From Crambe crambe (lineage: Eukaryota > Porifera > Demospongiae > Poecilosclerida > Crambeidae), in assembly GCA_963924555.1 (NCBI GenBank), contig OZ004583.1, forward strand, positions 1,149,501 through 1,213,500: a DNA stretch of 64,000 bases, written 5' to 3'. The position numbers were made by a program, and so were the translations under genes. The notes below the pieces were generated by a model. It saw only the letters and a program-made list of their open reading frames with translations, made no database searches and was not told the origin of the DNA. Below, one piece after another: positions 10,082-20,494 of this stretch (position 1 is the stretch's first letter; every line of letters begins with the position of its first letter).

Positions 10082-13000
10082 TTATAATATGGTATTGGCA
10101 GATTTTCCTCTTGAATATAATCTTTTCCGTCTCGTCTGAAATCAAATAAATAAATAAATAAATAAATAAATAGATAAATATTAATAATACTCACACTTGA
10201 AGGAAGAGATTTGCTACTACGCTGATCTTCTTTCCCAGAGTTTATCTACACTAAGTAAGTAAAAAAAATTCACAAGCTTTAAAAAGTAATACTCACACTT
10301 GAAGAACTGTTCCCAGGATTCATCTACATTAAGAAGGAAAATCATCATATAAGCAGAACTGAGCACAATTACTAACAGATGGCTGGGCGGAACTCGATCT
10401 CAGCTTTCTGAGTCCATTGTATAACACATTATCACTTGTATGAGTGGGCAAGCCATGTTTTCGAGCCGAACTCATCTACAATATTAAAAATAATAGCTCA
10501 TAGGTGTAGGAAGATGATTTGATTAGGGAGGTGGGGGGGGGGGGGGGGGGGGGGGGTACAGTACAGTAGCTGCTAACAATTTCTCTTACAATAAACTATT
10601 GTCTTCATCAATAATCTCGGGGACAGGATCCCCCTCCCCCCATTGCCCCCCTTGTTCCTACGCCTATGTAATAGCTAGCCAGCTAATAGTTATGCCACCT
10701 ACCTCTGTAAGAAACTCTTGTACCCAATTGGAACTCCTTTGATTCTCCAGGAACTCCTCATCACTCTTTTTGAGCAAGACTTCAACCAATTCCTGCAGCA
10801 GAGAAAGGCCACTGTTAGCTATGTGCAATAACTTTTTATGTAGCTATGATGGCAAACTGCATGAAATAGTATGTTAGTTCTTACTCTGCCTGTTGACTTG
10901 TGGGAATTGAAAGTTGATGGTGGAACAGTAGCTGGACGCTGATCAAAAAAGACAACAACAATGAAACTCTTTAGCCATAGAGCTAGCTTGAAAACAAACA
11001 AAACTTACAGCTGATTCACTTTTACTGAGTTTAGATGAAGAAGGTGTTTCAGTTTCACTGCTACATAATATCATCTGATGCAGATACAATACTTACTAAT
11101 TATGAGACTAAAACTTATAATCTAGAACTCACTTTTTCACCGTTCTCTTTCTGGACGTATGATGCAAGAAAAGTAGCAGAGATGGATTCATCCACCTCTG
11201 TGGGAGGCAGTGTAGAAGTAAAGGTGGATCCATCTCTCCGCTTATAAAGATGATACGTATTTCCAGGCATTCTAGAGAAAAGGCATTCTACCTGCACAAA
11301 AAAAAAAATATTCAAATGTTAGCTACTATAAATAATAATTATATCATCACTCCTTATTTTGTAGTGTCAAGAAAGTCATATTTAGTCATTAATGGACACT
11401 CTGATCATGACAATTATGAAAATCTCGACTAAATTTAATTTACTTACTGAACTGAGAGTCGTACGGACTGTAGAGTCTGGAGTAGGAGTGACTCTCCGGT
11501 TTGGGGCAGATTTGGAAGGAAACAAAGAGCTTTTGTGGGCTGGCGAGGGTGGACTCCTATGCTCACTATTTAGAATATCTGGGGACATTGAGTGGCCCCT
11601 GGAAGAGCTTTGAGACTCCAATAGAATTCTAGCAGCAGGCAACTGATCGGTTGTAACTCTCATGCTGAAACTTGGAAAACTTCTTCTCCTTCTATACTCC
11701 TCAGCTGAATCGTCGTTCGAGAGGTTTGCACTAAGAGCAGGTGAACTGGAAGGTCTGTGTGAATCCAGTGCAGCACTGAGGTAATTCCTATCACGTTTGG
11801 GTGAATGTAGAAGTGCTGTTGAAGATGTCTTGGTGGGAATTAGCTAAATGCAGTTGGAGATGAGTTATTGCAATTGTTATAGCTTGAGGGGAAAATGTCA
11901 CACTGCGAAGCTATGCTATTTCAAATGCTGCATACTCCTATAGCTAGCTAGCTACTTGACTTGCATCCATTGTTGGTTCAGGACTCTTTTTAAAAAGATC
12001 AGTGTTCATGAGGTGACAGTTTTATAGCTTAAGGTGCATGAAACACGAATTTTTTCTTACCACTCCATCAATGGTTTCCCTGTAAGCCCTCACAAATGTG
12101 TGAGGGCAGGAAGAGCCCCAGATCTTGGGTGATATGGTAGTCAAAAATGAGGAGCCATTATTTCTCCTATACTTATAGTAGTTGCATCCTGGAATTCTTC
12201 TTACACCACACGTCGTTTCTCCCATGCTGGAGGCTGAGTCCAACATGGAGAGGTCAACTTTGTTATCTTGGATGCTCTTGTAGAATGAGGATGGTGAAGA
12301 AACAAGGGTCATCTGAAGTAAAATAATAAAGAGCATCTAATTCATAAAAAAAAACACACAATATAAAATAAAACTTACCTCTTTGTTCTCATTCTGGCGA
12401 TATGATCCGAGATAAGTGCTTCTGGATATCATGCCTTTCTCTTGAGGAGATAGAATGGAGAAGAACGTTGTACCATCCTTTCGTAGGTACATATGGTACA
12501 CTTCACCAGAGACTTTGCTGAAATGGCAAGTAGCCTGAAAGGAAAGATTTCACTGCATGTCCAAATTTTACTGCATTCACAGTGGCTACTCACTTTGCTT
12601 GGGGTTCTTCTGATGGAACTGTGACCACTAACCATGTCCCTGTTCCTCAATTCCTACGAGAAAGATCAATGGAGATTAGAACATTATAGGATAATTACTG
12701 AGCCATAATATCATGACATACAGGAGAAGAACGGAACTTTTTTTCACATCTTTCTACTTCACATTCTGGAGTAGGAGGTTCCTGTTATTAAATCAATAAG
12801 AAAAGTATCTACGTCTTTATGAAACTGAAAAATCACTTCTTTCATGAGATAATCATTGCACTTACACTCAATGTCTTGTGCAGTCCATGTGCTCCATCTT
12901 CAATGGTATAGTTAAGCTCTTGTTTCTTGTTGGAGCCAGCACCAAAGAGAGAGGCTGTATTTGTGATCTGTCATATCATGTCATAGAGAGGGTATAAAGA

Positions 13001-15303
13001 GCTACATAGATAGCTACTTTGACGTACATTTCTTTCAAATGCATAATCGTCCATTACATGCTTTGCTAGTGTGGAGATGGCATGAGGTGACCCAGGCAAT
13101 TTGGAGGAAGGAAGCTAATATGTAATAATAATTCCATAGCTCAGTTGTTGATTAGCGTGCACTTTCTTACAAAGCCTGCAATCTTGTGGAGCTGTCTCCC
13201 TAAGTGTGCCCTCTCTTCTTCCCTCATGATGGCATCATGTATCATCTACATTACGTACAGAAGGAAGAGAAGCATCCACATTAGAAGGCATTTAGTTACT
13301 GCTCAGCTACAATCACATCAAAAATTTAAAGGTACCTTGATTCGTTTTTGTTGCTTTTCATTATCCGGAATACCAGTATCAATATCCTATAATCATAATA
13401 CATGTAACACACACACAAAAAGATATTAATTTTTTTTTATGGCTATTGATCTGGCTAGCCTAACTTACGTCAAAATCGGTGAATTCATGGACGTATCTGA
13501 GCATCTTCTGATAACTGAAGCGAGGTTTAGAGAGTTCATTTCCGATCAGTTTGAGGACCGAGTTGAGATGTTTGTGAGGTGTCACCACCAGTTCCCTTAG
13601 TAGTTCAAGCAGGTCTTCTTTTGAATCACTAACATTCTCCAAATGCAACTTCCCAGTCTGTATGCCTTTGGACTCGTGTTCTGGTGTCTCAGTACAAAGA
13701 CATTTATCAGTGGAGCTGTGGAAAATGCCATCTGCTCTCACCTTATTATGTTTCCTAATAATGAAAAAATAGATGGACCATTGATAAACATACAAGATAA
13801 ATATTTAGAGAACAAACATTATCTTTTTGGTATATCTATTCTCAGTTGCTGTGATGACTTTCTTCAACTGCTGATCTTCTTTTGTCTGTCCAACTCCATC
13901 TGACATCTTAATGTAGTACAGATCGTCAGCTCCAAGAGCTCTACAGGATTGAGAAATTCCTCTCTGCTTCTTCAAGATTTCAAATCTCTTCTTTGAACCA
14001 AAAGGCTTAAAACTCCATGGCAGTTCACTGGGTGAAGGAATACTAATATGAACTCCTGTTTTCAGATCATTCTCTTTTCTAACTTCAGCTGAAATATTTG
14101 CAGTCTTTCCTTTGTTCCCAAGCCCAGGAGCAGAGATTTTTCTTAATCTCTTTCTCTTGGGCATTATTACCTCAGCAGGTTGTGACTGTGAAGGAATTAT
14201 AATTGTCCTTCTTGGCTTAGAGGTTGTTGATTTCCGCTGTTTTTGTGAGGTAGATTCTCTTGATAATATTGCAGCCTTATAGGACTTTGACATTTTGGTG
14301 AAACTAGGATGCTGAATTGATTTGGAAATAGGCTTATAGGCATCCATTACATCAGGTCGTACATTGTCCTCTACTTGCTTGAAAGTGAGCATCTTGGAAG
14401 TGTCATTAGCATTGGTGGAAGGTGGAGTATCCTCCATAAAGGCAGCATTGATTATAGCAGGTTTTTGTGTTCTTTTCATCTATAATGAATTTTTTTTTAA
14501 ATCAGCAAGCTACACCATAGACACCTTGCTCCATAGGCAGGTCACATGACTTACACACCTCCAATTCACTTAAAAGAGGCAAGGGGTCTATTAAACAAAA
14601 AACTGATTGATTTTTACCTTTACAAAGTCTTTATTTGAAATATAAATCCCCTCTCCTGTCTTCTTATTGATCCAGAATCGAGGCCTCTTCACTGTATCTC
14701 CTCTTAACCTTTTATCTCTAAATGTTATGCCTTGATTCTTGCACTCTTCCACTTCAAAGACACCATCATTAGTAAATACGACCTCATCAAACTTGGCTGT
14801 CCTACGAAGACGTTTTATGCGGACTTTCTCCTTTTCTTGAAGTGTTTTGAAGGTCTCTTGCTGCTGCTGTATAAAGTGGCGAATATGATCAGCCTCTAAG
14901 CGTTCCTCCTTTGAAAGGTAGACTCTTCCATCCTAAAAATCCAGAATTATTATTCTACCCAAACTAGCTATTCCAAATTAGCTATACCAAGGATCTAGGA
15001 TATCCCAGAGCTTGCTCTTACTATATCAACATAGCCTTCCTTGATAAGATAGGTCGCTAATCTCGTTTTCACACGAGGGCGATTATTTTCATCCAGTAAG
15101 GAGTCAAAGGTAATAACTGGCTCCCTCCGAATATTATCCAGTGATCCATCGCGTCTTAGACCGACTATTTCGGCTCGAGGATAGGGGTTAGGAATGATTC
15201 TCTGACACTCTGACCATGGTCCGGTTTCTTTCTGCAAACCTGAATCGGGTGGACAGATTGGAACAATATGTGCTTCTATTTCAGGCCAGGAAAGTGCATC
15301 CAT
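10082..15303 (-). CDS. Multi-exon protein with three C1orf50/DUF2452-like repeats
   Basis: About 20 small exons on the minus strand, almost all phase 0: 15022-15303, 14618-14932, 13818-14479, 13469-13754, then exons near 13.35, 13.2, 13.05, 12.9, 12.75, 12.6, 12.4-12.5, 12.06-12.3, 11.44-11.85, 11.14-11.29, 11.0, 10.9, 10.7, 10.38-10.48, 10.3 and 10.2 kb, and a terminal exon with stop at 10082-10084. The product is roughly 1,050 residues. The N-terminal 200 (MDALSWPEIEAHIVPICPP...) are well ordered but unrecognised; a basic Ser/Thr-rich middle follows. Three exons encode one recurring unit: C.F...G..YH.Y.R.DGTTF.S.LSP followed by TFL.SYR. This resembles DUF2452 (human C1orf50): YHMYLRKDGTTFFSILSP, SPKIWGSSCPHTFVRAYR and YHLYKRRDGSTF. 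The assignment is from memory of that family. Function is unknown. The start at 15303 opens a good exon; a second gene's stop lies 121 bp upstream. Confidence 0.7.
10533..10556. repeat. Poly-G tract, 24 bp
   Basis: An uninterrupted G run inside an intron of the DUF2452-like gene. It is absent from the duplicated copy near 18.69 kb. Its length is likely to vary between individuals and between sequencing reads. Confidence 0.9.
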
Positions 15304-15423
15304 AATCTTTTTGCGTTGCGCGTCACAAAGCGCATGCGCAATCCGATGACTTTTTTTAGCTATAACGAATTTGACTATAATATGTAGCTACTAAGCAATT
15401 TATACAGTCTCAAGTGGAGTTTT

Positions 15424-16215
15424 TCACTCTTGCTTCTTGGTATAAATGGTAATTCCATTTTTCTTGACATCAGCTGTACTGTAGTCATGCACGCCACTCT
15501 TCATCGCCTTCAAAAAGGCAAGATGCGCCTCAGGTGGAAGGTATGACTGCTTCACTGCATCATCTTTCTTCATGCGATCAACATAGTCGAAAAAGAGGGG
15601 AAACTTCTCCTTTGTGATCAACGATCCAAGATCTGCAGGAAATAATCACAATTCTGTAAATCAGATAAAGGTCGCTCTTTTGGGCCCTTTCCTAGGCATT
15701 AGCACATTAGCACATTTTTAACCTCCGAGAAAAGGACAACTGCTCCACAAAGGACAAAGTGGCTGATCCCAAAGTGTCCTTTACTCGGAGGTTCCACTGT
15801 AAATGGGAAAGGGTTCAAAAGAGCGTCCTTTGTTGAGCGGTTGTCCTTTCCTTGAAGGGTCCTTTATCGGAAGTTCCACTGTGTTATTATTATCATGTAA
15901 TCACCATACAAACCATGCCAGCTGCTTACTTGGCCTATATTGACTCATTGGTTCCAATCTTTCGAGCCACGGCCATACAATGTAGTCAACAGCATGTGGT
16001 TTCCCCTTTCCTCCAAGGTGAGGATTCTTTTCGGAAAAGTGGTCAGAGTGCATCTTCAGTGCTCCCTCAATTTTTTCAATGAAGCCTACTACTTCCTTGG
16101 TGTGGACTTCATCAAACTCATCTCCATAGTGTTTGTAATAGTTTGGTATGAACTGAAATGAATAATCACTTAAATATTAGTCATGCCAATTAGTGTACCC
16201 AAAGGAACCAAATAA

Positions 16216-16255
<40 letters not shown>

Positions 16256-17109
16256 TCCCCTCTCTCAAAATTTAGCTTCCCCCACCCCCACCCCCAAAAA
16301 AGCCTGTCCTCCCCTTAAGTCAAATCCTAAAAGCAGCCCTGATTTCCTGTCTGAAACTGGGCCAATGGTGTTTTTTGACATAGTACAAATGTGCCACTGA
16401 TCATGAAACACACATGTAACAGTCAAGAACTTTACCTTCTTTCCGAAATCATCAATAAATACTTGGGCCATGGCTTTACGATACGGGTCTTCAGGCCACA
16501 GGGATCCCTCTCCAAAGACAGTATCAATGTAGTCTACAGAGGAGCGGATAGTTATGGAATGCAAAATGGAAAGAAAAGTGTTTTGATTTGTGGATACACT
16601 TGGGACCACCCTTTGTAGAAAGGTTGTCGAAGGTTATTTTGTTTTATTAGAGTGTATACACAGAGCAGATTGTCTTTTGTTAGGGAAGTTTGTCCTCTTT
16701 CAGAGCGTCCCTTATCCGATGTTCCACTGTATCATGTTAGGCTTCAAGTTGAGCTAGGCTGCTGCTGCTGGCTCCATCCCACTTACCAAAGGCAATGAGA
16801 GATTCTCTGATGATTTTCCCCTGGTGCTCAATGACAGGGACCTGCCCATAAGAGTTGATCTTGTCCAGGAACCATTGAGGTTTCACTTTGAGGTGAATGT
16901 TGATCTCTTCGGTAGGGACACCCTTGGCTGCTGCTACAAGTCGCACTCTCTGTTATGAAGTCAGAGGAGAAAGAGGATAAGCCCACCCACTAGCAAATCA
17001 ACTTACTCAGTGTTCTCACCTGAGCAAAAGGACAGATGGGGTTACTGTAGATTCTGATAGGAATATCAGCTGGTACTGGACCAGGTTCGGTATACACGTT
17101 ATTTTGCAT
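15424..17109 (-). CDS. GSTO: Omega-class glutathione S-transferase
   Basis: Five exons, 17020-17109, 16787-16949, 16436-16533, 15930-16152 and 15424-15632, sum to 783 bp, giving 260 residues, the usual size. The N-terminal thioredoxin-like domain has IRIYSNPICPFAQRVRL with the omega-type catalytic Cys (Cys26) in CPFAQ, then PQWFLDKINSYGQVPVIEH with the cis-Pro (VP) and ESLIAF, the gamma-glutamyl-binding Glu-Ser. The helical C-terminal domain contains PYRKAMAQVFIDDF and DYIVWPWLERL. Omega GSTs act as thiol transferases and dehydroascorbate reductases in the cytosol. The start is the only Met upstream of the CPFAQ motif in the exon. The gene lies head-to-tail 121 bp from the DUF2452-like gene. 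A broken copy of exons 1-3 lies at 18.9-20.2 kb. Confidence 0.9.
15700..15884. mobile_element. CAGTGGAACC-family MITE copies in GST intron 4
   Basis: Two adjacent partial units in reverse orientation. The first ends GGTTCCACTGTA near 15801 and the second ends GTTCCACTGTG near 15884. Shared interior text includes GGACAAAGTGGCTGATCCCA. A longer relative without the break is at 23105-23285. Confidence 0.65.
16217..16253. repeat. Poly-G tract, 37 bp
   Basis: An uninterrupted G run in GST intron 3. It is replaced by a CT tract plus A run at the corresponding place in the duplicated copy (18.76-18.86 kb). Such a run could form G-quadruplex structure on the plus strand and is prone to length error. 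Confidence 0.9.
16591..16731. mobile_element. CAGTGGAACC-family MITE in GST intron 2
   Basis: Family interior (GATACACTTGGGACCACCC, GAAAGGTTGTC, TTTGTCCTCTTTCAGAG) ending GTTCCACTGTA. The same insertion is shared by the duplicated copy at about 19163-19312, so it predates the duplication. Confidence 0.6.
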
Positions 17110-17753
17110 GCTAAAGCCGGTATAGGATCAGCGTCAAAATAGACTGCCACAACCGTTTTTTATAGCTAATTATGAGAAAAGTGCTACGAGTAGTTAGCTG
17201 GCTAATTTGGGAAAAGTGCTACGAGTAGCTAGCTGTAGTGGTGGGCGATACTGATACCAAATATCGATACTTCACTGATGGAACCAAGTATCAGTATCGA
17301 AATATCAATTAGGCGGGTATCGACCTTATCATGTGACAGTGCAAAGTGCAGAGTACAGTCTATATATCTAGCGAGTCCGTATCTAGCAGCTGAGCTAGTT
17401 TAGCTATAAACTCTTATTTCTAAACAAAAACATAACCTTTTATAGGTCCTCTTGAAGATGGTCTACATCAGAGATTCCTCTGACCACCATTTAGTATCGT
17501 ATCATTACAGTATCAATATCACTGTTTTTGCGAGAAAAGTACTTGGTATCGTATCATTACAAAAAAGCTAGTATCGCCCACTATACTAGCTAGCTGGCTG
17601 GCTAGCTTAATTTTTATGACGATCCTGTACCTGACCTGAGATGATTTCAATTAATACACTTGTAATCTTCTTTTGTCCCTCAGCTTCTATTGTTGTCCCT
17701 CTAACAAGACATAAAATAGTGCACTGAATTTAGCTATTTTGTCCTTTTAGGCC

Positions 17754-17785
<32 letters not shown>

Positions 17786-18241
17786 GATTAGCTATGTCCC
17801 TCCTTTTGATTTTGGAAGGTTGGCAACTATGCAGTAAATGGCCACACAAAGCATAAAGCTGCTTAGCCTTACAATCTTGCTTTTCAAAACTTCATCTCTA
17901 GTGCCACCTTCAGAGGGCTAGATCAATCGCTCATCATCGTCTGATTTTGCTGACAATCTCCAGTAAATTTTAGGAAGTTTGAAATCAGGGGGTATTATTC
18001 AGAGCTAGCTAGCCTCAGTGCACAAGAAGCTTGATCTTCAAGAGTTGTTGCAAAGATAGAGCAAGCGGAGTAGTTTATGTGTATCAAGTTTGAGCTTGAA
18101 ACGCCTCTTCCTTTTGAAGTAACCTCAGGTATTCAGAATTACCCTGTATTCAGACTTACCTTACATAGCCAGCACCTTGTTTCCGTACTTTTTATAGTCA
18201 TGTACTCACTCTTTCATTTAGAAGAAATGTTTTACTTTCAT
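17110..18241. other. GST upstream region and spacer with a MITE and a poly-A run
   Basis: No coding exon is supported. It contains the 5' flank of the GST gene, an inverted-repeat element at 17236-17583, an A run near 17759-17785 and a block (17610-17850) that recurs at 22035-22255. The remainder, 17850-18241, is anonymous AT-rich sequence. Confidence 0.6.
17236..17583. mobile_element. MITE with TAGTGG..GGCGATACT termini
   Basis: TAGTGGTGGGCGATACT at 17236-17252 is matched, bar a 2-bp gap, by AGTATCGCCCACTA at 17570-17583. The interior has GTATCGATA-type sub-repeats and no ORF. The duplicated copy downstream lacks this element at the corresponding junction (about 20375), so it inserted in this copy after the duplication or was lost from the other. 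Confidence 0.7.
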
Positions 18242-18762
18242 GTTAATTTCTTCAGTAGCATATTAAATTTATAATATGGTATTGGCAGATTTTCCTCTTG
18301 AATATAATCTTTTCTGTCTCGTCTGAAATCAAATAAATAAATAAATAAATAAATAAATAAATAGATAAATATTAATAATACTCACACTTGAAGGAAGAGA
18401 TTTGCTACTACACTGATCTTCTTTCCCAGAGTTTATCTACACTAAGTAAGTAAAAAAAAAATTCACAAGCTTTAAAAAGTAATACACTTGAAGCAGGATT
18501 CATCTACATTAAGAAGGAAAATTATCACATAAAGCAGAACTGAGCACATGGCTGGGCGGAACTCGATCTCAGCTTTCTGAGTCCATTATATAACACATTA
18601 TCACTTGTATGAGTGGGCAAGCCATGTTTTCGAGCCGAACTCATCTACAATATTAAAAATAATAGCTCATAGGCGTAGGAAGGTGAGGGTACAGTACAGT
18701 AGCTGCTAACAATTTCTCTTACAATAAACTATTGTCTTCATTAATAATCTCAGGGGCAGGAG

Positions 18763-18763
<1 letters not shown>
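18242..18763 (-). pseudogene. Truncated copy of the 3' end of the DUF2452-like gene
   Basis: Starting at 'ttaatttcttcagtagcatatt', this stretch repeats 10060-10640 almost base for base. It includes the terminal exon with its stop and the exon that encodes the SGKEDQRSSKSLPSS segment. Relative to the parent it lacks part of the MNPGNSSSS exon and the donor-bearing bases after the 99-bp exon. No upstream exons follow, so it is a dead fragment. Together with the GST copy it forms one rearranged segmental duplication. Confidence 0.8.
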
Positions 18764-18825
<62 letters not shown>

Positions 18826-18856
18826 CCCTCCAAAAAAAAAAAAAAAAAAAAAAAAG
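18763..18856. repeat. CT microsatellite followed by A run
   Basis: About 60 bp of (CT)n, then a short C-rich link and an A run. It joins the DUF2452-gene fragment to the GST fragment and so marks the junction of the two duplicated pieces. Confidence 0.9.
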
Positions 18857-18889
18857 CCAAAGAGCAGTTATTTTTTCCTCCCCTGAATT

Positions 18890-20240
18890 AAGTCAAATCG
18901 TAAAAGCAGCCCTGTCTGAAACTGGGCCAATGGTGTTTTCTGACATAGTACAAACGTGTCACAGATCATGAAACACATGTGTAACAGTCCAGAACTTTAC
19001 CTTCTTTCCGAAATCATCGACAAATACTTGATGGCTTTACGATACGGGTCTTCAGGCCACAGGGATCCCTCTCCAAAGACAGTATCAATGTAGTCTACAG
19101 AGGAGTGGATATTCAGGAATGCAAAATGGAAAGAAGAATTGGTCAAATCTTCCTTCATACTATGATTTGTGGATGCACTTGGGATGGGACCACCCTTTTT
19201 AGAGAGGTTGTCGAAGGTTATTTTATTTTATTAGAGTGTGTACACAGAGTAGATTGTCTTTTGTTAGGGAGGTTTGTCCTCTTTCAGAGCGTCGATGTTC
19301 TACTGTATATTTTAGGCTTAAAGTTGAGCTAGGCTGCTGCTACTGGCTCCATCCCACTTACCAAAGGCAATGAGAGATTCTCTGATGATTTCCCCTGGTG
19401 CTCAATGACAGGGACCTGCCCATAAGAGTTGATCTTATCCAGGAACCATTGAGGTTTCACTTTGAGATGAATGTTGATCTCTTCGGTAGGGACACCCTTG
19501 GCTGCTGCTACAAGTCGCACTCTCTGTTATGAGGTCAGAGGAGAAAGAGGATAAGCCCACTCACTAGCAAATCAACTTACTCAGTATTCTCATCTGAGAA
19601 AAAGGACAGACGGGGTTACTGTAGATTCTGATAGGAATATCAGCTGGTACTGGACCAGGTTCGGTATAGGGTAGGTGTGGGTATTATGAGTCAGCTAAGT
19701 ATTGTTGCTCTTTTCTTGGAAATGGACTATCTTAGAATCCTGAAAATTGCTCCAGATATAAAATAGGTTATGTAGAACTAATGTGTGGAGAAAGTAATAA
19801 AAATATTGCATCTTGTAGATAGGAGTTATGATCTTACATAACATACTCAGGAAGGTATTATGAGTCATAGGTATGAATTATGAGTCGCTGGCTTGATTTT
19901 TGTCTCTAAAAATCGATAATGTAGCTAAGATTTCTACAAAATAAAATTACTTTAAAATTCATTTTTTACTCCATCTTGTGGCATCATTGCTTCCCTGCGC
20001 TTTTTTTATTCAGATTGGTTACGATTGTACCCATTTTTAAACTTCTCATTTAAGATTATGTTTATGCATGAATGAGATATTTTCTGGATGATTTTATTTG
20101 ATCAAAAGACCAAAAAAATGATTAAGTTTTCATATCTAAAGTATCAACTCTTGTAGATTCTTATCAAGTGGTGAACCCATAATAGGGACTGACTCATAAT
20201 ACCCACACCTACCCTACACGTTATTTTGCATGCTAAAGCC
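18890..20240 (-). pseudogene. Broken GST copy (exons 3, 2, 1) split by a MITE
   Basis: Exon 3 (about 19000-19103), exon 2 (about 19350-19525) and exon 1 (19600-19668 continuing at 20217) match the GST gene closely. Exons 4 and 5 are missing. Exon 3 lost 4 bp where the parent has CTTGGGCCATGG, and exon 2 lost one T in the parent run GATTTTCCCC; both shift the frame. Exon 1 is interrupted by a 546-bp element. The copy is therefore a pseudogene created by segmental duplication, with introns and the intron-2 MITE retained. Confidence 0.88.
19669..20214. mobile_element. 546-bp MITE with 26-bp TIRs and TA target duplication
   Basis: The left end GGGTAGGTGTGGGTATTATG(AGTCAG) at 19669-19694 is exactly inverted at 20189-20214. 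A TA lies on each side (19667-19668, 20215-20216). The uninterrupted target survives at about 17095-17100 in the parental GST exon 1 (TCGGTATACACG), so removal of the element plus one TA restores the parental sequence. An internal partial repeat of the end (GGTATTATGAGTCA) lies near 19855. There is no ORF; it is non-autonomous and TA-targeting (Tc1/mariner-like behaviour). Confidence 0.92.
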
Positions 20241-20355
20241 GCGGTAGATTAAAGGATCAGCGTCAAAATAGACTGCCACAACTCCCAGTTTACCTATTTT
20301 TTTAATAGCTACAGTAATTATGAGAAAAGTGCTACGAGTAGCTAGTTTGCTAATA

Positions 20356-20471
20356 AGTGCTACGAGTAGCTAGCTGGTAGTCTGATGAACCATCCCCGGC
20401 AATACATCCAGTGCTGCGGAACGGTGGCCGGGGATGGTTCACCAGACTACCAGCTAGCTACTCGTAGCACT
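20356..20471. mobile_element. Foldback element, short derivative
   Basis: Arms AGTGCTACGAGTAGCTAGCT / AGCTAGCTACTCGTAGCACT enclose TAGTCTGATGAACCATCCCC and GGGGATGGTTCACCAGACTA. The core (AATACATCCAGTGCTGCGGAA) equals the right end of the 1.5-kb element next door, so this is probably an internally deleted relative. It would fold into a long hairpin. Confidence 0.75.
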
Positions 20472-20494
20472 TTTCTAGCCAGCTAGCTACTCGT

